Assembly: GCF_900637845.1 (NCBI RefSeq)
Contig: NZ_LR134439.1
Location: 248,001-312,000 of the forward strand
Direction: 5' to 3'
Source: Erysipelothrix rhusiopathiae
GTDB taxonomy: Bacteria; Bacillota_I; Bacilli_A; Erysipelotrichales; Erysipelotrichaceae
Length of the DNA: 64,000 nt
Under the pieces are notes generated by a model. The model did not search any database and was not told where the DNA came from. It saw only the letters and a list, made by a program, of their open reading frames with translations. The position numbers and the translations under genes are program-made. Shown here one piece after another: positions 36,148 through 45,264 of this stretch; the stretch's first letter is position 1, and the number at the start of each line of letters is the position of its first letter.

Positions 36148-36798
36148 ATGGAAAAAAATAATAAATTATTACTGATTCTTGTTTTTGTACTATCAATTGG
36201 AACACTCAGTGTGGGTGGTTTTTTTGCGATTCAAGCATGGCAAACTTATCAAACGACACTTACAAAAGCAACGATATCAAATCACAGTCAATACAGTCTT
36301 CGAAATAATGCAACGGCATACCAAAAAGAAGTCTATGAAGAACTTGCTTCCGTTGAATCAGGATCTGATGCCTTAATCTCTGAATTGATTTCAAAGAACT
36401 TTATTGCGGATTTTTATACGTGGACAAATAAAGTGCGTATGAACGATGTTGGAGGCATCCAATTTCTTCATCCGGATATTAAAGTCTGGGTATACGACCA
36501 AGCGTTAGATCGATTCTATAATGATATGCGTGTTTATATCGAACGTGAACAAGTTGATCAAACACTTGAAGTAAGCGGCGTTGATGTTACTTCGACGAAG
36601 ACTAAATTCTTACTAAATGATCAAGAAGTGCCCGCGTATCAAGTCCATGCGACATGGACTTATAAAGAATCAACAGTGCTCGATACTAAGAATTATCAAC
36701 ATGAAGCACAGATCACGGTCGTTAAACAGAACGACACCTATTCAATTGTGGAGGTAACAAATGGAACTCAAACTTCAACCGAAACAAAGCCAGCATAA
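36148..36798 (+). CDS. Single-pass membrane protein, module copy A (partner of LCP gene)
   Basis: A 216-residue protein I cannot place in a named family. It has one N-terminal membrane helix (LLLILVFVLSIGTLSVGGFF, about 6-26) and an outer domain with FYTWTNKVRMNDVGG. A clear paralogue is at 39321 with the same layout and the matching block FYTWTNKLRFNDVGG. The ATG at 36148 has AAGGAATG before it. It overlaps the next LCP gene by 38 bases, so the pair is coupled and probably works together at the outer face. Confidence 0.7.
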   Translation: MEKNNKLLLILVFVLSIGTLSVGGFFAIQAWQTYQTTLTKATISNHSQYSLRNNATAYQKEVYEELASVESGSDALISELISKNFIADFYTWTNKVRMNDVGGIQFLHPDIKVWVYDQALDRFYNDMRVYIEREQVDQTLEVSGVDVTSTKTKFLLNDQEVPAYQVHATWTYKESTVLDTKNYQHEAQITVVKQNDTYSIVEVTNGTQTSTETKPA

Positions 36799-38593
36799 AG
36801 GTAATCGTATCGTAGGAACGTTACTTCTTGTGCTCTCAAATATTTTGCCACTGGGACTTATTATCTTCTTAGGACGATTCGCATCCATTCACGGACGCTA
36901 TTTCGCGATGGGTATTCTAAGTGTTGTGGTATTTATCCTACTTCTAAATATTTTATATATACTGGGTTATTTAAAAACATACAAGGTGTTCAGATTTTTC
37001 TTTTTAACACTAGCCGTATTATGGCTTGTAGTTGGAACGGTTGGGTCGTTTTATGCAATTAAGACCAATGCCATCACAAATGCCATTCTTAATAAAAATG
37101 AAGTACGTGAATTTAGTGTCGTGAGTTTTAGTGGTGATGACGTGCTTGATGGTAAAACCGTGGCGTACGCACCCATGAATGAACCCGAAGTAGAAACTTC
37201 TATTAAGAAAAAAATTGCAGACAAGGCTGAAAACGTCGTGTTTGAGAAATATGATAATTATCGTGATTTATTGTCAGCAGTAAGTGAAAAGAAAATTGAT
37301 GTTGCGGTATTACCCCTTAACTACCACACATTAACTCAAGAATTACCCGATGGATCAAATCCTTTCGCTCAATCAAAAGAGTTATTTACGTTTTCCACTT
37401 CGTTAACGAAACAATCGAATACCGATGTGGATGTTATTAAAGAACCCTTTACAATGTTGATGTTAGGATTAAATGATGATCTTGCGGATTCAATCATTCT
37501 TGCTTCGTTTAATCCTGAGACTTTAAAAGTTACAATGACAAGTATTGCCCGGGATTCGTATGTGCCGATTGCTTGTTATCCAAATGAGTCTTACGATAAG
37601 ATTAACCATTCCCATGGTATCAGTTCTCAATGTATGGTAGATACGATTGAAAACTATCTCGGAGTTAAGGTCGATTTTGTCTTCGAGACGGATTTTTATG
37701 CCCTTGAAAATATGGTCGATGCAATAGGTGGTCTTGAAATTGAAAGTCCTACGACCTTTGCGGGTTCGTTCCCACTTGAGAAGCAATATGATGATTATGG
37801 TGAACCAATTATGGAGGGTGTTACAATTCCAAAAGGAAAAAATCTTCTCAATGGTAAGCAAGTTGTAACTTTTGCACGTGAACGTCGTATTGAAAACATG
37901 TCCAATGGTGATTTTGACCGACAAGTGAATCAACAATATGTCATTAAAGAAATGGCCAATAAAATTTTGGCGACACGAAATCCAAATACAATTTTAAATG
38001 TTTTGGATTCAGCAAAGAAAAATATTACCATGACACTTCCACTAGAAACAATTTCCAAACTTATGGGTTATGCACTTCAAAGTATCGATCGTTCTCCAGT
38101 AGATCCGATGTCTACTTTTAGAGTAGTACAAACTCAAATCGCCGGAGAAGGTACAATTATCAATGGTGTATGGTATGCGAAGCCTTTTGAAAATCAGTAC
38201 TTACAAGCAAAGAAAGTCATTCTTGATAACCTTAAATCGGATGCAGACTTACGAAATGAGTACGACTTTACGTTTAGCTTCGGTAAGCCATATCAAACGG
38301 ACTTGATATCATCCGAGAATTCTGAAGATACAGGACCTCTGCTAACGGTGCTTAAACCGAGTGAACGTAGCGCACAAGCTGTTGATGTGTTAGATTTTAA
38401 TGGTCTTTCTCAATCTGAGATTCAATCATGGGCAGATAAAAATAATGTATCCGTTACCTTTGATGTAGTAAAACCAGATTCTCCTGAGTTTAAGCATGAC
38501 TATATAAACAATCAAGTTCTTAATCAAGATGTGAAACCAGGATTTTATAATGAAGGCGTGAATACGATTCATATAAAGATTGTGAATAAGTAA
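36761..38593 (+). CDS. LCP-family protein with PASTA-like C-terminus, module copy A
   Basis: A 610-residue protein: three N-terminal membrane helices (about 17-38, 47-70, 79-100), an accessory domain (115-215, with KKIDVAVLPLNYHTL), an LCP domain (about 230-450: MLMLGLNDDLADSIILASF, SIARDSYVPI, FARERRIENM, DFDRQVNQQY) and a C-terminal PASTA-like unit (LSQSEIQSWADKNNVSV). LCP enzymes attach polymers to peptidoglycan. The arginine normally found in the RSD(T) motif is replaced (LADS), and SIPRD is SIARD. GGAGG before the ATG. Paralogue at 40003. Confidence 0.85.
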   Translation: MELKLQPKQSQHKGNRIVGTLLLVLSNILPLGLIIFLGRFASIHGRYFAMGILSVVVFILLLNILYILGYLKTYKVFRFFFLTLAVLWLVVGTVGSFYAIKTNAITNAILNKNEVREFSVVSFSGDDVLDGKTVAYAPMNEPEVETSIKKKIADKAENVVFEKYDNYRDLLSAVSEKKIDVAVLPLNYHTLTQELPDGSNPFAQSKELFTFSTSLTKQSNTDVDVIKEPFTMLMLGLNDDLADSIILASFNPETLKVTMTSIARDSYVPIACYPNESYDKINHSHGISSQCMVDTIENYLGVKVDFVFETDFYALENMVDAIGGLEIESPTTFAGSFPLEKQYDDYGEPIMEGVTIPKGKNLLNGKQVVTFARERRIENMSNGDFDRQVNQQYVIKEMANKILATRNPNTILNVLDSAKKNITMTLPLETISKLMGYALQSIDRSPVDPMSTFRVVQTQIAGEGTIINGVWYAKPFENQYLQAKKVILDNLKSDADLRNEYDFTFSFGKPYQTDLISSENSEDTGPLLTVLKPSERSAQAVDVLDFNGLSQSEIQSWADKNNVSVTFDVVKPDSPEFKHDYINNQVLNQDVKPGFYNEGVNTIHIKIVNK

Positions 38594-38597
38594 AAAG

Positions 38598-38626
38598 AAA
38601 ACAACCTAACTAAGGTTGTTTTTTTC
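38598..38626. terminator. Terminator after LCP copy A
   Basis: AACAACC, loop TAACTAA, GGTTGTT followed by a T run. The upstream A run may also let it serve the convergent minus-strand gene. Confidence 0.75.
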
Positions 38627-38655
38627 TTAAAGCACTTTATGACTCGATCTTATAT

Positions 38656-39195
38656 CTAGTCAATTGCCCATTGCATATAAACTTTATGATCGAGTGTGTA
38701 GGTCGTAAGGGTACGACCATCGAGATATCCGTAAGTGTTGGGATGATTTTCTTTAGGAAGTGCAATGGATCCAGGATTATATATAATTGTCTGGTCTATT
38801 TGTTTTAAGACTGGAACATGTGTGTGTCCAGAAATGTAAAGGTCCACTGCTTGACGGGGTCCTTCAAGGTCGCTGTCAAAGAGGTGGCCATGTGTCACCA
38901 TAATCGTGAGATCATTCCACTCAGTAATTGTGTAGTCTTGCATGATGGGGAATTCACACAACATCTGATCCACTTCACTGTCGCAGTTTCCACGTACCGC
39001 CAGAATGGGGCAATGAACTTGGTTCAAGCGTTCGGAAACGGCTTTTGGATTGTAGTCTTCTAAAATTGGATTTCGGGGTCCGTGATACATAAGATCACCA
39101 ACAAGTAAGAGGCGATCATAAGGAAATGGTGTATTGAGAACATCATTTAAACGGTCGATGCTTCCGTGTATATCAGAAATAATTAAAGTTTTCAT
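38656..39195 (-). CDS. YfcE/MJ0936-type metallophosphoesterase
   Basis: A 179-residue phosphodiesterase with all metal-binding motifs: SDIHGS near the start, GDLMYHGPRN, RGNCDSEVD, THGHLF and GHTHVP. It hydrolyses phosphodiesters in the cytoplasm; the physiological substrate is unknown. GGAGG 5 bases before the ATG. It runs opposite to the LCP modules on both sides, so duplication of the module probably took place around it or it was inserted between the copies. Confidence 0.9.
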   Translation of the reverse strand: MKTLIISDIHGSIDRLNDVLNTPFPYDRLLLVGDLMYHGPRNPILEDYNPKAVSERLNQVHCPILAVRGNCDSEVDQMLCEFPIMQDYTITEWNDLTIMVTHGHLFDSDLEGPRQAVDLYISGHTHVPVLKQIDQTIIYNPGSIALPKENHPNTYGYLDGRTLTTYTLDHKVYMQWAID

Positions 39196-39292
39196 GGTAT
39201 CCTCCAGTCATATGTAATGAAATTATACCACCAAACATATTAAAATATGGGATTTTCCAATCGTTAATTGATAATTATGAGCGAACATTTTA

Positions 39293-39301
39293 TGATAGAA
39301 T
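39293..39301 (+). promoter_or_regulatory. Possible extended -10 promoter of LCP module copy B
   Basis: TGATAGAAT (TGn plus TAGAAT) 19 bases before the ATG of the copy B membrane protein. Confidence 0.4.
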
Positions 39302-39320
39302 AAATAGAGGATGTGAAAAT

Positions 39321-40031
39321 ATGAAGCAACACAGTAAAGGTCTTACCATTTTTATATTAATTCTTTCACTTACAACTTTGAGTGTAGGTGGTTTTTTTGC
39401 GTACCGTGCATACCAATCAAAAACAAGTATTGATGGTGGTACTACAAGCGAGAACAGTTTTTATTCACTTCGCAAAAATGCAACGGAATATCAAAAAGAA
39501 CTCTATAAGGAACTTACCTCGAAACTTAAAGAAGATCCAAGGGATGATAAAGTAATCTCAGAGCTGATCGCTCAAAACTTTGTCGCTGATTTTTATACAT
39601 GGACCAATAAGTTGCGTTTTAACGATGTAGGTGGAATGCAGTATATTCATAAGGACCTCGACTGGGTTTATGGACAAGCGCTGGATACTTTCTATAATGA
39701 TATGCGCTACTACAAAGAAAAAGGGAAGTTAGACCAAACACTTGAAGTTACTTCATCATCAGCAAGTGCTAAAAAAGATAAGTTAGTTTTAATAGAACAA
39801 GAAGATGAGTTGGTGACGCTTGAAGATGGTACGGTTAATACGGTTACCAACGATGTGGAACGCACCATTCCAGTATATCGTGTCTCGATTACATGGAAAT
39901 ACAAAGACTCAGATGTTTTAAATGTTTCTGAGTTTCAACAGAAAGCAGATATTTATGTAACGAAAGATGAAGATGGATTGTATTCAATCATGGAGGTAGA
40001 CGATGGCCAAGTCAAAGAAACAACAAACTAA
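39321..40031 (+). CDS. Single-pass membrane protein, module copy B (partner of LCP gene)
   Basis: A 236-residue paralogue of the protein at 36148. N-terminal helix ending LSVGGFFAYRAY, outer domain with NFVADFYTWTNKLRFNDVGG and DTFYNDMRYYKEKGKLDQTL, both shared nearly residue for residue with copy A. It has about 20 extra residues (an acidic insert around EQEDELVTLEDG). It overlaps the LCP gene by 29 bases; GAGGATG is upstream of the ATG. Unknown function, likely partner of the following LCP protein. Confidence 0.7.
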   Translation: MKQHSKGLTIFILILSLTTLSVGGFFAYRAYQSKTSIDGGTTSENSFYSLRKNATEYQKELYKELTSKLKEDPRDDKVISELIAQNFVADFYTWTNKLRFNDVGGMQYIHKDLDWVYGQALDTFYNDMRYYKEKGKLDQTLEVTSSSASAKKDKLVLIEQEDELVTLEDGTVNTVTNDVERTIPVYRVSITWKYKDSDVLNVSEFQQKADIYVTKDEDGLYSIMEVDDGQVKETTN

Positions 40032-42117
40032 AACCAAACAACGTAGACCTTCATTCATCCATCGACCAATTTTTGGTCTGTTAATTACAGTAGTGGTCAA
40101 CATAATCTATATCGCATTATTATTTGTGATTGGCCGCTACGTTAATTTGCACAGTAAATATTTTATGCTCGGAATTACAATCATCGTATTACTTGTCTTA
40201 ATTCTTAATTTATTTTTCTTACTGGGATATGCCAAACGAATTCGTTTTTTCCGAAAAGCAGTTGCGGTCTTTGGAATGTTTATGTTGATCATTGGATCAG
40301 TCGGTTCATATTACACATTTAAAACTAATGCAATCGCAAACCAAATGATTAATGAGTCCGGTCAAGAAAATAAAGAGTTTTCTGTTATAAGCTTTAAAGA
40401 AGACGCGAAAAAGGAAGACCTTGACCACAGCGCATTGGGTTATGTTGAAACGACACAAGAATTTGAAGATGCCGTTAAGAAAAATGTAGCGAAAGAATCA
40501 AGAACAGTAGAGTATGTTAAGTTTAAATCGTATGATGATTTACTTATCGCAAGTTTGAATGACAAAATTCAATTCGCAGTGGTACCCAAAAACTTTAGTT
40601 CACTTTCAAAACGACTTGAAACGGAAGAACGAAATCCAATCGAGTTTTCAAAAGCCATGTTTTCATTCAGTATTAAGAGTAAAGAAACCGTAAATGATAA
40701 AGATGTATTAAAGGAACCCTTTACGATGTTAATGATCGGGGTCAACGAAGAACTCGCTGATTCCATCATTCTTACTTCATTTAATCCTGAAACACTTAAA
40801 ATAACGATGACAAGTATTCCGCGTGATTCGTATTTACCAATTGCGTGCCAGAATAATTATCCAGATAAAATTACGCATGCACGTGCATTCAGCCGTCAAT
40901 GTCTCATTGATTCAATCCAAGATTTTATGGGGGTAAACATTGATTTCTACTTTGAAACTGATTTTTATGCACTCGTTAAAATCGTTGATACCTTAGGCGG
41001 ACTTGAACTTGAGTCACCGATTGCCTTTGGAGGATCTTTACCGAAAGAAGAAGATCCGACAGAATTCCATGAAATTTGGATCCCAGCTGGAAAACAGAAA
41101 ATGGATGGTAAGCAAGTAATTACCTTTGCACGTGAACGTTATGCCTTCACTGGAGGTGACTATGTTCGTCAAATGAACCAACAATATGTCATTAAAGAAC
41201 TTGCAAATCAAATATTAAGCACTCGCAATGTGAATACACTTGTGAATGTGTTAGATGCTGCGAAAGACAATATTCAAATGAATATATCCATTAATGACAT
41301 CACATCCCTTATGGGTTATGCCTTACAAAATATCGAGAAATCACCGGTATCGCCGTATAATACCTTTAGAATTGTTTCAACACAGCTTCAAGGTGAGGGC
41401 GAGATTATTGATGATGGGTACAGCGGCAAATATGTGTCCCATCCTTATATGCGTGATGTTCAAGTGGCACGTGATGTAATTAGTGACAACTTAAAACATG
41501 ATGCTGATCATTTAAAAGTTAAGACATTTGGATTTAAACAATCCAAACCTTATCGTTCAGCACTCTTTAATCCAAGCCAAAATGTAGATGGACTTTACTA
41601 TCCGGGTGATGTCGTTCCAAAACGTATTGAAGATACAGAAAAAGAAAAAGAAACAGAGACATCTAATGTTGTACCTGATTTGACATCAATGTCTCGCAGT
41701 GAGATTAAACGTTGGGCACAAAATAATGGTGTGAATGTTGTCTTCAATGAGATTGACCAAAATTCAGAGTCTTATCAAGATTACTATAGTGATGGTCAAG
41801 TGATTTATCAAAGTGTTGAGCCGGGTGATTATCACCAAAAGCAAACGTATATCGAACTTACGATTGTCGTGAAATTAGAAATTGAAGAACCAAAAGGTAT
41901 TACAATTCCTGATTTTATAGGTGATACGGTTGCTGATGCCATTGCATGGGCAAATGGAAATGGTTTTACGATAGAAGCAATTCCATCGGGGGACACCAGT
42001 GCCATCATTGAGTCACAAAGCATTCGTGCTGGACTTTATAATGGGGAACATCGTAATATTGTGGTCTCGGTACGAATAGAATCTGAGAAACCTGAAAATC
42101 AAAGTCCAAACGAATAG
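40003..42117 (+). CDS. LCP-family protein with two PASTA-like units, module copy B
   Basis: A 704-residue paralogue of the protein at 36761 with the same order: basic cytoplasmic start, three membrane helices (about 18-43, 48-70, 80-100), accessory segment, LCP domain from about 245 (MLMIGVNEELADSIILTSF, SIPRDSYLPI, FARERYAFTGGDYVRQMNQQ). Two C-terminal PASTA-like units follow: VVPDLTSMSRSEIKRWAQNN and ITIPDFIGDTVADAIAWANG. It again lacks the arginine of the RSD motif (LADS), though SIPRD is normal. GGAGG precedes the ATG. PASTA units bind peptidoglycan in other proteins, so wall targeting is likely. Confidence 0.87.
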   Translation: MAKSKKQQTKTKQRRPSFIHRPIFGLLITVVVNIIYIALLFVIGRYVNLHSKYFMLGITIIVLLVLILNLFFLLGYAKRIRFFRKAVAVFGMFMLIIGSVGSYYTFKTNAIANQMINESGQENKEFSVISFKEDAKKEDLDHSALGYVETTQEFEDAVKKNVAKESRTVEYVKFKSYDDLLIASLNDKIQFAVVPKNFSSLSKRLETEERNPIEFSKAMFSFSIKSKETVNDKDVLKEPFTMLMIGVNEELADSIILTSFNPETLKITMTSIPRDSYLPIACQNNYPDKITHARAFSRQCLIDSIQDFMGVNIDFYFETDFYALVKIVDTLGGLELESPIAFGGSLPKEEDPTEFHEIWIPAGKQKMDGKQVITFARERYAFTGGDYVRQMNQQYVIKELANQILSTRNVNTLVNVLDAAKDNIQMNISINDITSLMGYALQNIEKSPVSPYNTFRIVSTQLQGEGEIIDDGYSGKYVSHPYMRDVQVARDVISDNLKHDADHLKVKTFGFKQSKPYRSALFNPSQNVDGLYYPGDVVPKRIEDTEKEKETETSNVVPDLTSMSRSEIKRWAQNNGVNVVFNEIDQNSESYQDYYSDGQVIYQSVEPGDYHQKQTYIELTIVVKLEIEEPKGITIPDFIGDTVADAIAWANGNGFTIEAIPSGDTSAIIESQSIRAGLYNGEHRNIVVSVRIESEKPENQSPNE

Positions 42118-42156
42118 AGCTCATGCACATGAGTATCAAAATAAAAAAATAATCGA

Positions 42157-42162
42157 TATAAT
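42157..42162 (+). promoter_or_regulatory. -10 box of the lipid kinase gene
   Basis: Perfect TATAAT; a leader of about 95 bases would contain an inverted repeat GCCTCTA/TAGAGGC (about 42180-42199) with a T-rich but broken tail. No clear -35. Confidence 0.4.
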
Positions 42163-42262
42163 ACTTACGAATCGTGAGGCCTCTATGAAAGTAGAGGCTT
42201 TCATTCTTGTATTATTAGGTCATCTGTACCATAATAAACATATGTGAATTGAGGTCGAAATC

Positions 42263-43141
42263 ATGAAACACGTATTTATCATTAATCCAACTTCAGGTGT
42301 AGGACGTTATCGTGACGTCGAAGCATGGATCGAAAACAACTTTAAAGACAAAGAAGACAATTATGAATTGCGTTATACAGAATATCCAGATCATGCACAA
42401 AAAATTGCGGAAGAATATCATGGGAACGACGTTGTGATTTACTCAGTAGGTGGTGACGGAACGGCTCATGAAATTCTCAATGGTCTAGATCTCGATGTTC
42501 AATTAGCAATTATTCCTGTCGGTACAGGCAATGATTTTTGGCGGATGATTAACTATAACCATCCACTTGAAAAAATACTCGAAGATACGATTAACGGGTC
42601 TGTACGACATATTGACATTGGTGAAGCCAACGGTCATCGCTTTTTAAATTGTATGAATATGGGTGTCGATTCGGAAGTTAACCGTGATGTAAATGCAGTC
42701 CGTAAAACATGGTTTCCTCGTAAACTTATTTATATTTACTATGCAATTTACGAACTCATTCGTAAAAAACCAATCCAATGTACGGTTGAGGCAGATGGGA
42801 AGACAAGCAATCATAATGCACTCCTTATCTCTGTTATGAATGGACGTTGGTATGGAAATGGATTTCAAAGTGCACCGAATGCAATAATCGATGATGGCGC
42901 TTTGGATGTGTGCATCGTGGAAGATGTGCCCGCAAAACGTTTACCTAAATTACTTCCGATGTATTATAAGGGAGAGCATTTAGATCTTGATGTCGTTACA
43001 ACATTTAAAGCCAAAGAGATTAAAATTCAGTGCAATCAAACTGTAGCTTTAGGATGTGATGGTGAGGTCTTTGAATATTCAACCATTCATGCTCGTGTAC
43101 TCGATGGAAAACTGAAGCTACGCGTTCCAAATGCTCTGTGA
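42263..43141 (+). CDS. Diacylglycerol/lipid kinase, DagK-YegS family
   Basis: A 292-residue lipid kinase: start HVFIINPTSGVGRYRD, catalytic YSVGGDGTAHEILNG near residue 70, and IPVGTGNDFWRMI. DgkB-type enzymes recycle diacylglycerol from lipoteichoic acid synthesis; multi-lipid kinases act on other lipids. Monocistronic. Weak ribosome site AATTGAGGTC. It fits the surface-polymer setting of the preceding genes, though that is context only. Confidence 0.9.
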   Translation: MKHVFIINPTSGVGRYRDVEAWIENNFKDKEDNYELRYTEYPDHAQKIAEEYHGNDVVIYSVGGDGTAHEILNGLDLDVQLAIIPVGTGNDFWRMINYNHPLEKILEDTINGSVRHIDIGEANGHRFLNCMNMGVDSEVNRDVNAVRKTWFPRKLIYIYYAIYELIRKKPIQCTVEADGKTSNHNALLISVMNGRWYGNGFQSAPNAIIDDGALDVCIVEDVPAKRLPKLLPMYYKGEHLDLDVVTTFKAKEIKIQCNQTVALGCDGEVFEYSTIHARVLDGKLKLRVPNAL

Positions 43142-43169
43142 GCATATTAAGGTACATATGAAATACTTG

Positions 43170-43178
43170 TGATATAAT
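43170..43178 (+). promoter_or_regulatory. Extended -10 promoter of trxA
   Basis: TGATATAAT, a perfect extended -10, 29 bases before the trxA ATG. No strong -35. Confidence 0.55.
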
Positions 43179-43206
43179 AACTAAGCAAATAGGAGGACAC
43201 TATCAA

Positions 43207-43515
43207 ATGAAAAATATAACAAAAACAGATTTTAATGAAGCCGTTAAAGATGGCGTAGTACTTATTGATTTTTATGCAAACTGGTGTGGACCATGTAAGA
43301 TGATCGCTCCAATCTTGACAGAACTTTCAACAACAATGGCAGATGAAGCAACAATCTTAAAAGTTAATGTAGATGAAGAAGGCGAATTAGCACAACGTTT
43401 CGACGTAATGTCAATCCCTACTTTAATTCTCTTTAAAGATGGAAAACCCGTTGGACGCAAGACAGGATTTTTACCAAAACCTGAACTTGAAAAATTTATT
43501 CGTTCAGCACAATAA
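43207..43515 (+). CDS. trxA: Thioredoxin
   Basis: A 102-residue cytoplasmic disulfide reductase with the active site WCGPC (near residues 28-32) in FYANWCGPCKMIAP and the cis-proline segment VMSIPTLILFKDG. AGGAGG upstream. Monocistronic with its own promoter and terminator. Thioredoxin reductase is at 3638. Confidence 0.97.
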   Translation: MKNITKTDFNEAVKDGVVLIDFYANWCGPCKMIAPILTELSTTMADEATILKVNVDEEGELAQRFDVMSIPTLILFKDGKPVGRKTGFLPKPELEKFIRSAQ

Positions 43516-43533
43516 TCGAATTGATTAATCTCG

Positions 43534-43567
43534 AAAAGACCAACACTCTGTTGGTCTTTTTATTTTT
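43534..43567 (+). terminator. trxA terminator
   Basis: AAAAGACCAACA, loop CTC, TGTTGGTCTTTT then TATTTTT. Confidence 0.85.
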
Positions 43568-43588
43568 ACATTTTTTTAATTAATTCGT

Positions 43589-43616
43589 TTGCTTTTTAGA
43601 AAGCATTATGTATAAT
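43589..43616 (+). promoter_or_regulatory. Promoter of the polyamine operon
   Basis: TTGCTT (43589-43594), 16-base spacer, TATAAT (43611-43616). The regulator ATG follows at 43676. Confidence 0.6.
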
Positions 43617-43675
43617 TAGTTTGTGTTTATACTTACTAATATAAAAGTTTACCAACACTAAACAAGGGAGGAACT

Positions 43676-44209
43676 ATGGAAATTGGAAAACGACTCAAAC
43701 AGTTGCGAACAAAAAATGGTCTGACCTTAGAAGAACTTGCAAGTCGCAGTGAATTAACCAAAGGGTTTTTATCGCAACTTGAAAATGATTTAACGTCACC
43801 GTCCATCGCAACACTCAATGATATTGTGGAAGCGCTGGGGACAAATCTATCAGTATTCTTTAAAGAAGAGTCTGCGGAACAAGTTGTCTTTACTGCGGAT
43901 GATTATTTTATCGATGAACGTGAAGACTCTACCATCCATTGGATTGTGCCGAATGCGCAAAAGAATGAGATGGAGCCCATTCTTTTAGAACTTGAACCCG
44001 GTGGGGAATCTAATGAAATTTTACCGCATGAAGGGGAAGAATTTGGCTATGTACTCCAAGGTAAGGTATCATTAAGGTATGGTGATGAAACAATTACGGT
44101 TTCAAAAGGTCAAACCTTTTACATTAAAGGAAATCGTAACCATGCCTTGGTAAACGAGCATCAACAGAAAGCACGTGTTATCTGGGTGTGTACACCCCCA
44201 GTATTTTAA
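43676..44209 (+). CDS. XRE-family regulator with cupin domain (PuuR-like)
   Basis: A 177-residue regulator: N-terminal helix-turn-helix ([33 protein letters not shown]) and a C-terminal cupin ([37 protein letters not shown]). Cupin-linked XRE proteins regulate polyamine genes, and this one starts the pot operon. It probably senses polyamines through the cupin pocket. Start supported by GGGAGGA. 11 bases separate its stop from potA. Confidence 0.92.
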   Translation: MEIGKRLKQLRTKNGLTLEELASRSELTKGFLSQLENDLTSPSIATLNDIVEALGTNLSVFFKEESAEQVVFTADDYFIDEREDSTIHWIVPNAQKNEMEPILLELEPGGESNEILPHEGEEFGYVLQGKVSLRYGDETITVSKGQTFYIKGNRNHALVNEHQQKARVIWVCTPPVF

Positions 44210-44220
44210 GGAGGAAGAAT

Positions 44221-45264
44221 ATGGAAGCATTAATTCAATTTACAAATATTGTGAAGAGCTTTGAAGATCAACTTGTCTTAAAAGGCATCAACTTGGATAT
44301 CTTTGAGAATGAGTTTGTGACACTACTTGGCCCTTCAGGCTGTGGAAAAACAACACTTTTAAGAATCTTAGGTGGATTTTTAGAGCAGAGTTCTGGTGAA
44401 GTATATTTCGAAGGTATTGAGATTTCGAAATTAGCCCCTTATAAACGTGAGATTAATACAGTTTTTCAACGGTATGCACTTTTTCCACATATGGATGTTT
44501 ATGACAACATTGCATTTGGTCTTCGTATCAAGAAAACCAATGAAGATATTATCAAACAAAAAGTTGAGAAGATGTTGAATCTTGTTGGCTTAAACGGTTT
44601 TGAACACCGTCCTGTCACACTCTTATCTGGTGGTCAACAACAACGTGTTGCGATTGCTCGAGCACTTGTAAATGAACCGATGGTCCTTCTGCTTGATGAA
44701 CCCTTAGGTGCATTGGATTTAAAAATGCGTAAAGAAATGCAACGTGAACTTAAGGAAATCCAAGAAAATGTGGGGATTACCTTTGTCTATGTTACCCATG
44801 ATCAAGAAGAAGCGTTAACCATGTCAGATAAAATTGTCGTGATGAATGAAGGGGAAATCCAACAAATCGGAAAACCAATGGATATCTATAATGAACCTGA
44901 AAATCGTTTTGTTGCGACCTTCATCGGGGATTCTAATATTATTGAAGGAACGATGATTGAAGATCGCCTTGTGGAATTTGATGGCGTTCAATTTGAATGC
45001 GTTGATGCAGGGTTCTCAAATAATGAAGTTGTAGATATTGTAATCCGACCTGAAGACATTGATATTGTTGATGTGGAACTTGGTAAACTAACCGGTGTTG
45101 TAGAGTCAATTCTATTTAAGGGTGTTCATTACGAGATTGTCGTTAAAACGGAACATCGTGACTTTATCATTCATACAACGGATAATTCAGAAGAAGGAAA
45201 AGAAGTCGGCATCCATTTCTTCCCTGAAGACATCCATGTTATGTACACAATGGAGTCGTATTAA
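44221..45264 (+). CDS. potA: Spermidine/putrescine ABC transporter ATPase
   Basis: A 347-residue PotA: Walker [14 protein letters not shown], signature [16 protein letters not shown], Walker [15 protein letters not shown], the H-loop and a C-terminal TOBE-type regulatory domain ([14 protein letters not shown]). Start at 44221 has AAGGAGGAAGA; an earlier in-frame ATG (44188) lies inside the regulator gene. Start of four contiguous transporter genes. Confidence 0.95.
   Translation: MEALIQFTNIVKSFEDQLVLKGINLDIFENEFVTLLGPSGCGKTTLLRILGGFLEQSSGEVYFEGIEISKLAPYKREINTVFQRYALFPHMDVYDNIAFGLRIKKTNEDIIKQKVEKMLNLVGLNGFEHRPVTLLSGGQQQRVAIARALVNEPMVLLLDEPLGALDLKMRKEMQRELKEIQENVGITFVYVTHDQEEALTMSDKIVVMNEGEIQQIGKPMDIYNEPENRFVATFIGDSNIIEGTMIEDRLVEFDGVQFECVDAGFSNNEVVDIVIRPEDIDIVDVELGKLTGVVESILFKGVHYEIVVKTEHRDFIIHTTDNSEEGKEVGIHFFPEDIHVMYTMESY

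Noticed and set aside
42169..42262. Riboswitch or attenuator before the lipid kinase gene
   Set aside because: Only one short hairpin with a broken T tail; no conserved riboswitch sequence is visible.
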